Source: Zanthoxylum bungeanum (Eukaryota > Streptophyta > Magnoliopsida > Sapindales > Rutaceae). Taken from it: 64,000 nucleotides of DNA. The translations under genes were made by a program, and so were the position numbers. Shown here one piece after another: positions 9,964-22,644 of the stretch (its first letter is position 1; each line of letters opens with the position of its first letter). The stretch covers positions 248,001-312,000 of the forward strand of contig SKCR01036775.1 of NCBI GenBank assembly GCA_019454045.1, written 5' to 3'. A model generated the notes under the pieces. The model was not told the origin of the DNA. It searched no databases and worked only from the letters and a program-made list of their open reading frames with translations.

Positions 9964-12790
9964 CATAGCCAGTCACTCAAGTGTCCCACACCCGAACTAT
10001 GTACGGTTCGCTCAAATTGGTGAGGAAAGGTTTTCGTCAGCGGATTTGTATGATTATCGTCTGACGCGATTTATACGATCATCACATCGCCACGATGTAT
10101 GATCCGAACGAATCAGATGATATAGAAGTATATATCTGGATCGTCGATGAGACCTTTAATTCCTTAGCCTGTGCTGACGCCTAGCTCAGCTGCTAACAGA
10201 ACTATATCTAATCTAATTAGATTTATTTTCGATCCAAATGGCTTCTATTGCTGCCTCAGCTGCAGCAATAATCCGCATTTGTTGTTTATTCGGCAACAGT
10301 ATCTTGCTCGGAAGATTTCCAGCTCACTGTCCCGTTATTCAAACTTTATAGTACCGTAGTATTTAACTGTTTGGAAACTTGCAGCAGTGATCCCAGTCAC
10401 TTCAAGTTCTCCTTCTCATAGTTTAGACAGCATCTTTAGTTCTCTAAGATACTAACAGATGTTCTTAACTTCAATCCAGTGACTATCACTTGGATTGACC
10501 TGATCGTGACTCCATATGCTCGAAGCGTATGAGACACCAATACAAGTACATTTTAAATGTACAATTTCCAGAGAGTGTTAACAACTCCAAATCTATCCCA
10601 GTAGATCTTTATTCCTTGAATAAAGGTTGTTACTCCCCAGAATTCTACGGAGAATTTCTAGAAAGAATATCTATGAAAGCCAAGCTTTCACCAATTGCTA
10701 TATGGGAATTTCATTGTCAGTGCCTCTCCCACTAACCTCCTTATATACACAAGAATTATTTCGTTTTGATTCAAATCATAAACCATTATGATTATTTCAA
10801 AACGACAGTTCCAAGAACCTTATGCTTGCATTAATCCAAACATGGATCGAATAACCCGCAAACCGTTTGTTGGTTATACAAAATCGTCAGGATGTTGTAA
10901 ACATCCTCCAAAAGGTTTCCTTTTCAGGAAAGCGATTTTGATTTGTAACTGACACATTTCATAAATGAAATATACAGTTATCAACAAGCATCTTCAAAAT
11001 GGATTTACCATGGCAACAGGTAAAAGGTTGAACCGTTATTAACACAATGTTGATAACGATACCTTTCCGTCAAAAGCCCAGCTTTGTACGTTGGTATGTT
11101 GCCTTCCATGTATGTCTTCCTTGAAGACGTTTAAGTACCAATAGGCACAATGCCTTGTGGTACAACAACTAGTATCCAAAATAGTTGTTATACATGGAAT
11201 CCATTTCGGACTCATGGCACTTTGCCATAATAGGGAGTCGATACCTCGTATCACTTCCTCAAAACGTAGTCGGTGGATATACCTTCATAAGATTGACATC
11301 TTTATGAGGTTAGATCAGAAACCAATACCCTAGGTTGTTTTCTGACTCTATCCGATCTACGAAGTTCTTGTGTATTTGAAGATTAATGGTACAGATTCAT
11401 CATGATGAACTGTTTGTGTTCCATTAAGGACTTCGTGCCTTGAACAGTATTACTCCGATTTTCATCGAGTATCACTATCCTCCCACTGACCACTGCATAT
11501 CGGTATTCCTCTCAGAAAAAACCGCATGGTGAGCAACAATCACATTGTTCTCATGTGAGATTTATAAGTACTATACTTATGGTTTCCTTAGGATAACCTA
11601 TATTGGCACTTATCCAATTTGGGTCTTTTAGTTTGGTATCATCCAAACGTTATGCCTGGCATACCCAAATTATCAGGAATGAGAAACCTCGTTTCTTCCT
11701 GTTCATATCCTATATGACATCTGTCAAACAGATTTATATGGAACCTTATTCTAAATAAGTTTTGCACTGTTAATACATATCCTATTGAAGGAAACAGTAG
11801 CTCAGAGCGACTCGTGATAAACCTTATCATGTCCAACAAAATTCGGTTTTAGTTCGGACACACCGTCTAACTGACGTGTCTCGGGAGGAGTCCTCATATG
11901 AAAGAATACCATACTCTTTCATGTACGTATGAAACTTACTGCTTAAGTATTTTCCATTACGGTCTTACCGTGGCGGAATAATACTATAGCCGATCTGTTT
12001 ATTTACTTCGTGTCGAAACTTTAAAGTTTCCGATTTGTGTTCTTCAAAAGAAACACATAACCATAACGTGATGCCACATCCGTTAAGGTCACGAAATATT
12101 CATGTTCACATCTAGCCTAGCTAGATATGGGCCCACTAACTTCACCATGAATAGGGCTAACAGATCGGTGGCCCTTATACTATTACCAAGTAAATAGTAT
12201 TTTAGGTACTTTACCTAATAAACTAGATTCGCAGACCTTATTTGAATAGTCAAATCAGTCCTAGTACCCACTCTTCAAAAGTGTGGATATACGAGTCTCG
12301 TTTAATTGTGTCCAGACAACAATGCCACAAATAAGTCTCTATTGATCAAATCAATTTGAGCTATTTATTTGTCATTTTATATGTTTGAGATTTTATTATA
12401 TTCAAAATATAAATTATGTTATTCACATCTAATGTGTTATCTCAGTATCATCTTTATATAATAAAACACTTAGTGTTCTAGAATATAAAGGTTTTATCCG
12501 CAACGGATTAAACACTGATATAGAGATAATGTCTCTAGTCAAACTAGTTACATTATAACAGTTCCTAATTTAAGTACATACCCAAAGGGTAGTTCCTAAA
12601 CTTAGGTATCTACGGTCGAAACAGCGACTTTCGTCCCGTTTCCGATTCGCAGAGAAATCTCGGCTTGAAGTCAGTATCCAGCTCATAGCGGATTCTGAAC
12701 ATCAATACATATATATTATGTACCACACTAAGTATTTAAAATCCAATTTCAATACTAGTAGTGAACATAACTTTGACAAATATTTTTAAA
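9964..12790 (-). pseudogene. pol: Alpha-B copia pol relic (protease, integrase, RT, RNase H)
   Basis: Read on the minus strand. The protease end lies near 12620-12720. The integrase core near 11990-12180 includes GPIS and EHEYFVTLTDVASRYGYVF. The start of reverse transcriptase near 11080-11250 includes MSPKW and a CKW-like box in shifted frames. RNase H near 10190-10290 reads IIAAAEAAIEAIWIE, matching the copia EYIAA-EAA-EA-W motif. The order and spacing suit a complete copia pol read from right to left. Stops and frameshifts occur every few dozen codons. Open frames listed here on the plus strand (for example 9905-10102 and 10529-10735) are antisense artefacts. Confidence 0.8.
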
Positions 12791-13640
12791 GTTAGAGCCT
12801 CGCCCTTTCTTTAATTCCTTCGTGTCTTCCATATCCAAATGGTAGTCACTTTGGGATATGTCAATTATCTTTTCAATATTTCACAAACCTTTGGCCAAGC
12901 CTTGGGTTTCGGAATATCAAAATGATGTGCACCTTGTGCAACTCGCTCAATTGCAAACTTTGACTTTTCTCCACTAGAATAGTCAAATCAATTCTCTAAG
13001 AATTATTAATTGCAATTTAATACTTTTAAATCTAAAGATAGATTTATTGTCAAGTATATTAATTAAGCACTAAAGTCATCATCACATAAATCTTCCAAAG
13101 ATTTTATGCTCTACTTATTTGCTTAATTATGGGCTAGTCATAATAAGTTATTTTATCCAATAAAGTAACCTATTATTTATTCCCAATATGAAAATTAAAT
13201 TTTTAAAACATTTAATCCAAGGATTATATATTTTAAATATTCAACTTTTCAATTCTTTCTTGATTTCAATAGTCCAACTATTTAATCAATTTAATAAGGT
13301 ACTATTTATTATAATGATTACAATAATCCAATTATTTAATCAACTATAATTTTATATTGATTACTATAATCCAATTATAAAATCAACTATCATTTAATTC
13401 AATTATATTGATTACTATAATCCAATTATAAAATCAACTATATATTGAATGAGTTTGTATATAGTCCAACTATATATATTTTTAAACAACATAAAATATT
13501 AGTCCAACTAATACTTTTGATTAATATGACGAGTAAAATATAGATGAGCGCGTTTAGCGAGTATTCGAACGAATGTTGCAAATTCAATACTTGCCTCCCA
13601 CTATTTTTCGTCGAGCCTCTAACCCTCTGTCGAGTACTCG
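12791..13640 (-). pseudogene. gag: Alpha-B gag relic with zinc-knuckle deletion
   Basis: Homologous to about 40-1130 (plus) and 62750-63640 (minus). At about 12845-12850 the sequence jumps from GTAGTCAC to TTTGGGATATGTC, whereas the copies at 1000-1065 and 62820-62870 carry about 35 more bases there. Those bases encode most of the CCHC knuckle, so this copy has lost its RNA-binding motif. Many stops are also present. Confidence 0.75.
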
Positions 13641-15773
13641 GGAAACCGTGTTTCCTAGTGGGCTAGGATCCCGTTAAATATCACACAATCTTGACTTTGG
13701 CCATAAATTGTATGATAATTAACTAGGTAGATCTCGAAGATCAATTGGATCTCATCCAACTCCTAGATCCAGTAGGTGGACATCCAAGTCCCAAACATAT
13801 ATCTTATATATGCCTATACATCGAATGTATACCCTAACCTTTTTCCTCTGAATCAACTAGGCCTTGGCTTTGGCACAACAAACCTAGTGATCCCAGTCAA
13901 GCGCGGACCCATTGACATGGAAGCTTCGTAATCAATGTCAATGGACAAGAAGTGGTCTTGACTTTGGCCAACAAACCACAACTTGGACACGACACCGATA
14001 TGGAACAAAGCCTCGTGATTAAAACACATCTTCGACGGACAAGGGCTTGACTTTGGCCAACAACCCCTGCCAATCTCGGATCTTGAGTAAGAATCACTCA
14101 ATGGAAGGAAAATAAACGCTTGATATTTAACGAGGGTTTTTCGCGTGCAAATTGGCTACCAATTTAATTATCTTTGTTAAGGTCTCATCATCATACACCC
14201 TTAAACATGCATTCTAAATACATAATAAAGCGAGTATGAAAATAAATAATAATGATATGGATGGATACTTAACACATTGATCCTAGATCAAATCTCTCCC
14301 TTTCTCACTCAAGCTAGCACTTGTATTACTTCTACCCGTTACACTACACTTCTAAAGAAACCTCATTTACATGAGGGGAATAGGTGAGAAGAGAATACAA
14401 AGAGAATAGAGGTGATAAGGCTGGACACGCAGGTCCAATTTAATAAATCGAATTTATTACAACAATTTCTAAAATTGCCCACCCATCTAATATCCATCCG
14501 ATATACATTATTCATTCAACACAACCACGTATTCACACACATAAGCATGCTATCAATCAATCTAATCAAATTAATTAATCTGATAATTAAGTGATCATCC
14601 AATGTTCAAACAACGATTTGATTTTGTTCGAGTCAAACTCGTTTTTGCGAATAAGTACTCAAAGTACGAATTCATGAATTAAATTAAACTACATCATTAA
14701 ATCAAATTTAACATGTATTTAATACTAATTCACTATTCAATTCCAAATTAAATATTACACTTTTATTTAATAAACCTTTTACGATTTAAATTCCAAATTT
14801 AATCGTAACGCGTCTCAAAGACCGATTAACGTCCAACGTCAATTCAATTAAAGTCCAATGGGCTTTTAATTGATTTCTTAAGGCGTGGACTTTTGGTCAA
14901 CTCGGGTCAAACCGATAACCAAAGTCCAATCCGGGATTTACCCCATAAGCCCATAAATCAATCTTGGCCCATTAGGCCCAATTGAACTTTAAAGGTTCAT
15001 TAGTCGCATTTGGGCTTTATGGTTAAGGTTTTGGGCCCAATTGGATCCAATCCATTTGGCCTAAACCCAACTTGATAAAATCAAGCCCAATAAGCCCAAT
15101 TACAACATTAAAGCCCAAATCCAATTTAAGGCCTCAAATAATTAAATACATAAATCCAATTAGCAATTTAATTACCTAAAGTGCATTACATGATTAATCA
15201 ACTAAATCAACATTTCCAAAACACTAAATTAGTCCAATTAATCATACTCAATTCATTATATATGTCCAACACACAAATTGAAAAATCAAACCCATTTACA
15301 TGCTTCATGCTCTCGGCCAAGGAAGGATTTTGTGTCCGATTCGGTTTCAATCCAATCGAACCCACAATCGACATCAAATCACCATCCACTTTGATTTCAT
15401 ACACATCCAATGTCACAAAATCAAAAACCAAGACATTCAAGGGCATTCACCAATTCGGCCAACATGAGAAATTTGGGGATTTATGTTCAATTCAAAATTC
15501 AATCCAATTGACTTCAAATTAACATCATCCTACATGATTCTAACTCATCCAATGAATCAAAACCAAAAAATTCCAAGAATCCAAAATTATCCACACATTC
15601 GGCCAAGTGACAAAAATTGGGGAAAATTATTCCAAATCAATTTTCAACAAATTGGTCCAACCAAAATGAAATTAAACATGTTATAAGCATACTTAAACAA
15701 TCAATTTATTCAAATCATGCTCAACATCAAAATACCCAATTTTAAGCCCTACATTTTTCATGCTTGAACCTAG
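13641..15773 (-). other. Alpha-B long 5' leader (noncoding)
   Basis: About 2.1 kb between primer site and gag, AT-rich, without a credible gene. Near gag it contains four spaced copies of a CTTGACTTTGGCCAACAAA-like phrase at 13690, 13864, 13957 and 14046; the 63.7-64.0 kb copy shares two of them. It is rich in GGCCCA/TGGGCC words around 14860-15120. Frames at 13853-14101 and 15181-15522 are fortuitous. Confidence 0.7.
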
Positions 15774-15785
15774 GCTCTGATGCCA
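15774..15785 (-). other. Alpha-B primer binding site (tRNA-iMet type)
   Basis: Reverse complement is TGGCATCAGAGC, one base off the standard plant TGGTATCAGAGC, and lies one base from the LTR edge. Confidence 0.9.
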
Positions 15786-15786
15786 T

Positions 15787-17699
15787 TGTTGGTTATTATC
15801 TAGGTCCCAAGATCAAACAAGCAATGAAAACATGCGTGAATACACCAACGGAGATAGCGGAATACTCACATCGATCGGTTGAGTCGATTTGGAGACGAAT
15901 CAAGGCCAAAAGCCACTGCCATTCACGCCCCACTGAGCAGTCCACTGCCTCCAAAAACAGATTTTTGAGTGAGAAACGGAGCTCCAAGCTTCGTCAAACG
16001 GATCCCGGCTCATGGGTGAACCTCCCTACCACCTTCGCAAGACTCGTAAGTGTGCTAGCACTTGATTCTCACCATGAAAAACCACTCTTGCTTCCCTTAG
16101 TGTCACGCCATTCTGGTTCAAAACCAGTGAAGAAAAATGGGTTTTGGCGTGAGAGAATGAGAGAGAATGAGAGATGAATGTGTATTAAGTTTTTCAAATG
16201 AAATTCATTTCAAGTATATCTTATATATGCTTATGTGAATTTCAAATGCATTTGCTTTAATTGCATTTCATTGAATTTTAAAAGTCAAACAATAAAAGCC
16301 ATCAAGTAACATCATGTCCATCAAGTCACATCTACTTTATTAAAGTGACATGTTGTCAAGTCACATCACTCAAAGTGACAAGTGATTTGACGCTTGATGC
16401 GACTGATTGATTTGACGCTTGATGCGAATTGCGTCGGCACTCGAATTCGAAATACGAATGCGCTCGCAATCACACTCGGGCTCGGGTTCGCTAATTCCAA
16501 ATTAACGATTTTTCCGTCGCGTCGTAATTAGATGATTACGCCTAGCGAATTCACTATTCACGTCGCTAACGAATTAATTCTAAATTAATTCGTTCGCCCG
16601 AATTAAAATCTAATTTTAATTCCGCGTCGAAATCTAATTTCGTTTAATATATCGAATATATTAATTTACCGATTAATTCCAAATTAATCGTTATCTCTCT
16701 CTAGACGATATTTTATCCTAGATAAAATATCTCCGTAATTAATCCTAGATTAATTTTCTCTCTCTTCTATATAATCCCAGATTATTTAAGAGTGCGAGTT
16801 GTGCGTCATCGGTGGATTATCGGGAAGCGACCCATGAGATCCCCGGATAAGTTGGCAGTAAATACGGTCGTCGGAGTATCCGAATCACGTACGTACCAAG
16901 TACTACGTTCTACCGATTTACGAGACAAGGTCGACTCCTAGCAAAGCACCAAGTCTTCCCAATTCTCCGGACATATCCATTTAAGAATATTAAGATCTGT
17001 ATCAAGCGTAGTATACTATTATATTGTGCTTATCGGCCCAGTATCGGATAGTCACGTGCTAGGCCTGGGACTGGATAAGTGTCCGCCCCGTACGAAGCAC
17101 ATGTCGGATGTCTGGTAACTAGTCTCTATAATCGATATACATGACCTTGTCATAATATCCCGATGGCCGCGCAGCACTTAAGAGCACTAATACCGTATCC
17201 TGCGTGACATCATCTCCACTATGACTGGAGTGATACTTCCGTCTTGACATCACATCCAATACACTACGACTCTCTGATAAACCCAGAAGTGGTGTACGCA
17301 GAACCGGTTAAAGCCTGTACCACCAAGACCAAAGTCTATCGATTATCGTAAGTGTAGCGATGTAAGTCTCAGGTTAAGACTATACACACCTACCTTGATT
17401 TCGGCCTCCCATAGACACATAGTCATAATACCAATGGGATTCCGATGGGTCTATCCAGAGCGAAGCTGTTTCCCGTACCATCGGTGAAACACGACCTCCT
17501 ATCGCACTTGCATAAGTATCCAATACTATATATATGAGAACTATGTCGTTGTGCCCTCACAACGCACACAAGTGCAATACTAGCCTATTCCGCATTATCG
17601 ATGTCCAGTCTCGATAATACTCCGGCTAGGGATATTTAATGATTAATCCTTCGGGGACTGATACTGTCTTATATCATTCTCAGTCCAGGAACTAACCTA
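15787..17699 (-). repeat. Alpha-B 5' LTR, end-truncated
   Basis: Begins TGTTGGTTATTATC on the plus strand and follows the 7894-9948 LTR closely until CAGTCCAGGAACTAA (17699), where it stops about 260 bp short of the full LTR. The hairpin array is at about 16490-16800. Confidence 0.9.
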
Positions 17700-17760
17700 G
17701 CCTTGAAGGTATAACCCTTGGCCACTAACCTTGCCTTGAAGGTATGACCTTCCATCGCTG
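17700..17760. repeat. Spacer with a short direct repeat between inverted Alpha LTRs
   Basis: About 60 bp not found in other Alpha copies. It holds two imperfect copies of GCCTTGAAGGTATAACC, about 33 bp apart. It marks the joint between the truncated minus LTR and a plus LTR. Confidence 0.6.
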
Positions 17761-19848
17761 GTTGGACAAAATGACCCATAGCGTCACTATTTGCACAGAT
17801 CATTGTGTTGTTGTAGCAAATTGACTATGTGACAAGGAAATTGCACTCTCATCATTTGTGATTAGATCACCATAGATATATAAATGAAGAGAATGATATG
17901 AGACAGTATCAGTCCACGAAGGATTAATCATTAAATATCCCTAGCCGGAGTATTATCGAGACAGGACATCGATATTGCGGAATAGGCTAGTATTGCACTG
18001 TGCGCGTTGTGAGGGCACAACGGCATAGTTCTCATATATTTAAGTATTGGATACTTATGCAAGTGCGATAGGAGGTGTGTTTCACCGATGGTACGGGAAA
18101 CAGTTTCGCTCTGGATAGACCCCTCGGAATCCCATTGGTATATGACTATGTGTCTATGGGAGGCCGAAATCAAGGTAGGTGTGTATAGTCTTAACCTGAG
18201 ACTTACATCGCTAATACTTACGAAATCGATAGACTTTGGTCTTTGTGGTACAGGGCTTTAATCGGTTCTGCGTACTCCACTTCTGGGTTTATCAGAGAGT
18301 CGTAGTGTATTGGGTGTGATGTCAAGACGGAAGTATCACTTCAGTCATATTGGAGATGATGTCACGCAGGATACGGTACTAGTGCTCTTAAGTGTTGCGC
18401 AACCATCGGGATGTTATGACTAGGTCATGCATATCCGATTATAGAGACTAGTTACCAGACTCCGACATGTGCTTCAGACGGGGTAGACACTTATCCAGCC
18501 CCAGCCCTAGCACGTGACTATCCGATACTGGGCCGATATACACAATACTGCGGTATACTACGCTTGATACAGATCTATATATTCCTGTAAGAATGTTTCT
18601 GGAGAATTGGGTAGGCATGGCGCTTTGCTAGAAGCCAACCTTGTCTTGTAAATCGGTATAAACGTAGTACGCGATACTTACGTGTTCGGATAGTCCGACG
18701 ACCGTATTTACTGCCAACATATCCGGAGATCTCATGGGTCTCTTCCTGAAGATTCACTGATGACGTATAACTCGCACTTAATTAATCTGGGATTAATTAG
18801 AAGAGAGAGAAAATTAATCTGGGATTAATCACGGAGATATTTTATCTGGGATAAAATATTAATTAAAGAGAGAGAACGATTAATTTGGAATTAATCGATA
18901 AAATAATATATTCGATATATTATAAGAAATTGGATTTTGACACGGAATTAAAATTAGATTTTAATTCGGGCGAACGAATTAATTAAGAATTAATTCGTTA
19001 GCGACGTAAATAGTGATTTCGCTAGGCGTAATCATTTAATTACGATGCGACGGAAAATTCGTTAATTTAGAATTAGCGAACCCGAGCCCGAGAGTGATTG
19101 CGAGCGCATTCGCATTTCGAATTCGAGCGCGGTACGCAAGTCACATCAAGCGTCAAATCACTAGTCGCATCAATTATCAAATCACTTGTCACTTTGAGTG
19201 ATGTGACATGAAATGTTGTTACTTTGATAAAGTGACTTGATGTGAATAGTAAAAGTGATGGGTAAAAGGTGAAAAGCATTCATTGTTTTTGCCTTTTGAC
19301 TTTTTGGAATATGAAAAGGTTTGGTATATATATTTTATTTTTTTGGAAAATAAATGAATAATATATATTACATTTTTTCTTTTTTCCTCACTATGAAATT
19401 CGGTCTTCTCTCTCTCTTGGATAGATATACGGTTTTTAGCTTTTGGAGCCAAAAAAAACCATCTCCTCTTCTCACGGTCATGGTGACCGATTCTCTTCCA
19501 TGTTTTTCTGGTTTTCTGCCGAGCAAAAGGAGAAGCAAGGAAGATGAAGAAGTGCTAGCACACCTTGGGTTATACATAGGTGATAGGGAAAAGAATTTGT
19601 GAGCTTGGAAAGCTTGAAGCTTGGAGCTTCAATGGAGTCTTGCATGGCCGATTTTGGAGCATCAAAAACAGCCCCCCCACCGGCAGTCCACTGCAGTTCA
19701 AGAAGGCCAAAATCGAGCTTCATGGAGGAGGAAAATGGGTCTTGTTCTTCCTAGCATCAAACCCATCAATGTGAGTATGAATTTCGCCTTACTCCTTTGT
19801 GTATTCAACTCATTTTTATGCATGTTTGTGATCCTTGGGACTTGATTG
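17761..19848 (+). repeat. Alpha-type LTR, plus orientation (orphan)
   Basis: Starts GTTGGACAAAATGACC and parallels 1261-3270 through the hairpin array (18780-19075). Its last approximately 600 bp are a diverged subtype with a CATCAA-rich end, finishing near CCTTGGGACTTGATTGAAACTCA. No primer site or polypurine tract adjoins it, so it is a solo or recombinant LTR. About 30 bp are missing near 17891 relative to the 1261 copy. Beta reverse transcriptase resumes right after it. Confidence 0.8.
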
Positions 19849-20780
19849 AAACTCATCAGTAAAGATATAATCGGACGTGAAAACCTAGCTAGCTAACCAA
19901 TTCCAAATGAAAGATTTGGGATAGGCCAGTTATGTTCTTGGGATCCAGATACTTCGGGATCATAAGAAATGACTGTTAGCTATGTCTTAGGCATCCTACA
20001 TCGACAAGATCCTTGTGCGATTTGGGATGCAGAATTCCAAGAAAGGCAATTTGCCTTATCGATATGGAATTCACTTGTCAAAGGAACAGTCTCCTAAGAC
20101 ACTTCAAGAAGCTGAGGAAATGAGACATATCTCATATGCCTCAGTAGTTGGTAGTCTCATGTATGCTATGTTATACAGGAGACCGGACATCTGCTTTACA
20201 GTGGGAGTAGTCAGTAGGTTCAGTCTAACCCAGGATTTGATCATTAGGTGACTGTGAAACGCATTCTCAAGTATCTTAAGAGAACATTATATGCTTGTGT
20301 ATTCTGGTGAGGATATGATCCTTAGAGGATATACGGACTTTGATTTTCAAACAGATGTCGATTCTAGGAAATCAACATATGGATCAGTGTTTACCCTAGG
20401 TGGTGGGTCTATAGTATAACAAAGTATAAAGCAATCTTGTATTACTGACTCCGCCATGGAGGCTGAGTATGTAGCAGCTTGCGAATCAGCTAAGGAAGTA
20501 GTCTAGCTCCATAAGTTCTTGGGAGATCTGGAAGTCGTTCCAGATATGGATAAACCACTTACACTTTATTGCGATAATAGTGGTGCAGTGGCAAATTCAA
20601 AGGAACCAAGAAGTCACAAGAGGGGAAAGAATATAGAGAGGAAATATCATATCATCAGGGAGATAGTGCAGAGAGGAGATGTTTCGGTCACAAAGATTAC
20701 ATTTGTAGAGAACCTGGCTGATTCATTTACAAAGACCTTGTCGACTAAAGTGTTTGAAGGTCACCTATATGGTCTATGAT
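19849..20780 (+). pseudogene. pol: Beta copia RT C-terminal part and RNase H
   Basis: Picks up at the copia motif KDLG / YVLGIQILRD (about 19905-19965), then YASVVGSLMYAM and RRPDICFTV (20139-20205). RNase H follows: STYGSVFTLGGGS (about 20366-20410), a stop, EAEYVAACESAKEVV (20461-20502), LYCDNSGAVANSKEPRSH (20555-20615) and HIIREIVQRGDV (20650-20685), ending near 20778. At least three stops or frameshifts are present. This is the 3' half of the frame cut at 7893, displaced by almost 12 kb. Confidence 0.9.
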
Positions 20781-20807
20781 TACGTGACATGTCTCATTTG
20801 CTCTAGT

Positions 20808-20820
20808 GCAAGTGGGAGAT
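20808..20820 (+). other. Beta polypurine tract
   Basis: GCAAGTGGGAGAT directly before the LTR start TGTGGGGATATATG. Confidence 0.85.
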
Positions 20821-22644
20821 TGTGGGGATATATGCCCTAAAGCATCATGTAATGTAAACTGATATTATATTTTATGAAATAAAATGATGCATTATTCATT
20901 TATCAAAGTGTTTGTTTAATATTTCATATTGTATATTATCATGTTTATCCTAGATTACTCATGTGCCTTCAGACTTAGTGTATGAGTGTCAAACACATGA
21001 GGATTTAAGTCTGAAGTTAGTAATCTAAAATAGTCCATAGAGAGCAAACAAAGTGGGTACTTTATTTATGGTTTATCTATATCTACGGTCCATTCTATAA
21101 TTGTATGGTGACCTTGATCCGGGATCGTCCATGTGGAGACATGAGAATGGAGGCACCTTGTATGATGTGATTATATAGGACTAGACCCAGATAGAAATGA
21201 GTTTCTTATAATTTCCGTTAAATAAAAAAATCAATTTTGATCTACCAGATGGTCATATATGGATTGATCTTAACCTGAGTGTACAACGAACTCCTGCATG
21301 GTAGGCTATGTCCTTTGATTTACAAAGGTCAGGTTGGTGTAGCAATCCCGACTAATAGCTACGTACTTTGGGGACATGGTTTGGTTTGTAGCTGGGGAAG
21401 TTTTACATAGATATGGAGTTCACTCCTTCTTGCGAGAAGTAGAAGGGTATTTTTCTTAAGGGTTGATTCGGTACTTGAACGGTTAGAGCACTCAAGTATT
21501 TCTATTACAAATAGAAAGATTAACATTCATAATGGTTATGAATAAATCGTTCATTAGAGAATCAATGGTATATAAGGTAAAAATAATTAGAGGGGTATAA
21601 CAGACATTATAACCCAGCTCTAATTACGAGAAACTCGTGAAGGGTCTAATCCTTATGTAATGACTATATCAATGGACACCGACGTGGTTCGGCTTAATTT
21701 ATCTATCTACGGCAACGAGAGTGCAGCTTCGGGTTTTTAGTGGAATAACCTGGAGTTAATAATTCGAAATATTCAATTAAGAGTTTAATTAATATTCTGA
21801 GATTATTGGAGCTCGGAACCGTAAGTCCATTTGGTCCCCGTGCTAGCTCGATATACTATAGCGGATTAAATAAAATTGGATAGTCCAATTATATACTCAC
21901 ATATGTATATATATTATTAATATGATTAATAATATTATATTGTCATACTTGAAATCATATGTTAAAATTTAATATATGGATTTTATAATTATTTGATAAT
22001 TAAGCACATGTTATTAAATTATATAAGATATAATTTAATAAAGGTCAAATTTGGAATTTCCAAATTTTTGAGTTTTGGAATCCGTTGGCTTTATTTTCGA
22101 AGTTACACCAATTAAAATGGTGTTAACTTTTCATTTTTTGTAACATATATTTCTTTATGGGGAGTTAATATTTATGTTACAAAATTTAAATTTTGAAATG
22201 TTCTTGGCCGAAGATTCAAGGGGTGAAAGGGAAAGGGTTTTTCATTTGTTTTGGAAATAATAACCCTATGTATAAAAAGGAAATATGATTTTCTTTTTGC
22301 TAACCTAATTCATTTTGCAACCCTAGCCACCTTTCTTCTTCTTAAAACTCTCTCAAGTGTTGAGAAAATAAAAGGAAGAACAAAAGAAGAAAAATAAAAT
22401 AAAAAATACTTGTGTGACTTTAATCTCTGAAGGGTTTAGGGATTAGTTTTGTGGGTTTAGCCCACACTAGTTTCCGTTTTTTGCGAGACATAGAACGGAA
22501 GTCCTTTTGGTGTTGAACCAAAATCCATCTCTATCTTCTTGTTGTTTACACTCGACAGCGAGGCTTGGTTTTACTCACTGCCGCACATACTTGTGTGATT
22601 TCGGGATCGATTTGTTTTGGTTTAATCCAGAATTTTAGAGAACA
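20821..22644 (+). repeat. Beta 3' LTR
   Basis: Begins TGTGGGGATATATGCCC. The likely end is TTTTAGAGAACA at 22644; this end is inferred, because no intact 5' LTR survives for comparison. The first approximately 1.05 kb match the minus-strand fragment at 30543-31602, which confirms it as an LTR. A TATA-like ATGTATAAAAAGG lies near 22270. Confidence 0.75.

Larger units (their letters stand above)
7894..17699 (-). mobile_element. Alpha-B copia retrotransposon, minus strand, nearly complete
   Basis: 3' LTR 7894-9948, polypurine tract 9949-9963, degenerate pol and gag on the minus strand, leader, primer site 15774-15785, 5' LTR from 15787. The 5' LTR lacks its last approximately 260 bp (it stops at 17699), so no right-hand target duplication can be checked; the five bases before the element are AGCGG. 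No long open frame remains, so the element is dead, yet its two LTRs are still very similar. Confidence 0.9.

Noticed and set aside
15181..16177. Frames of 113 and 137 codons
   Set aside because: The first is in the Alpha leader, the second runs from the primer-site region into the LTR; neither is kept in other copies.
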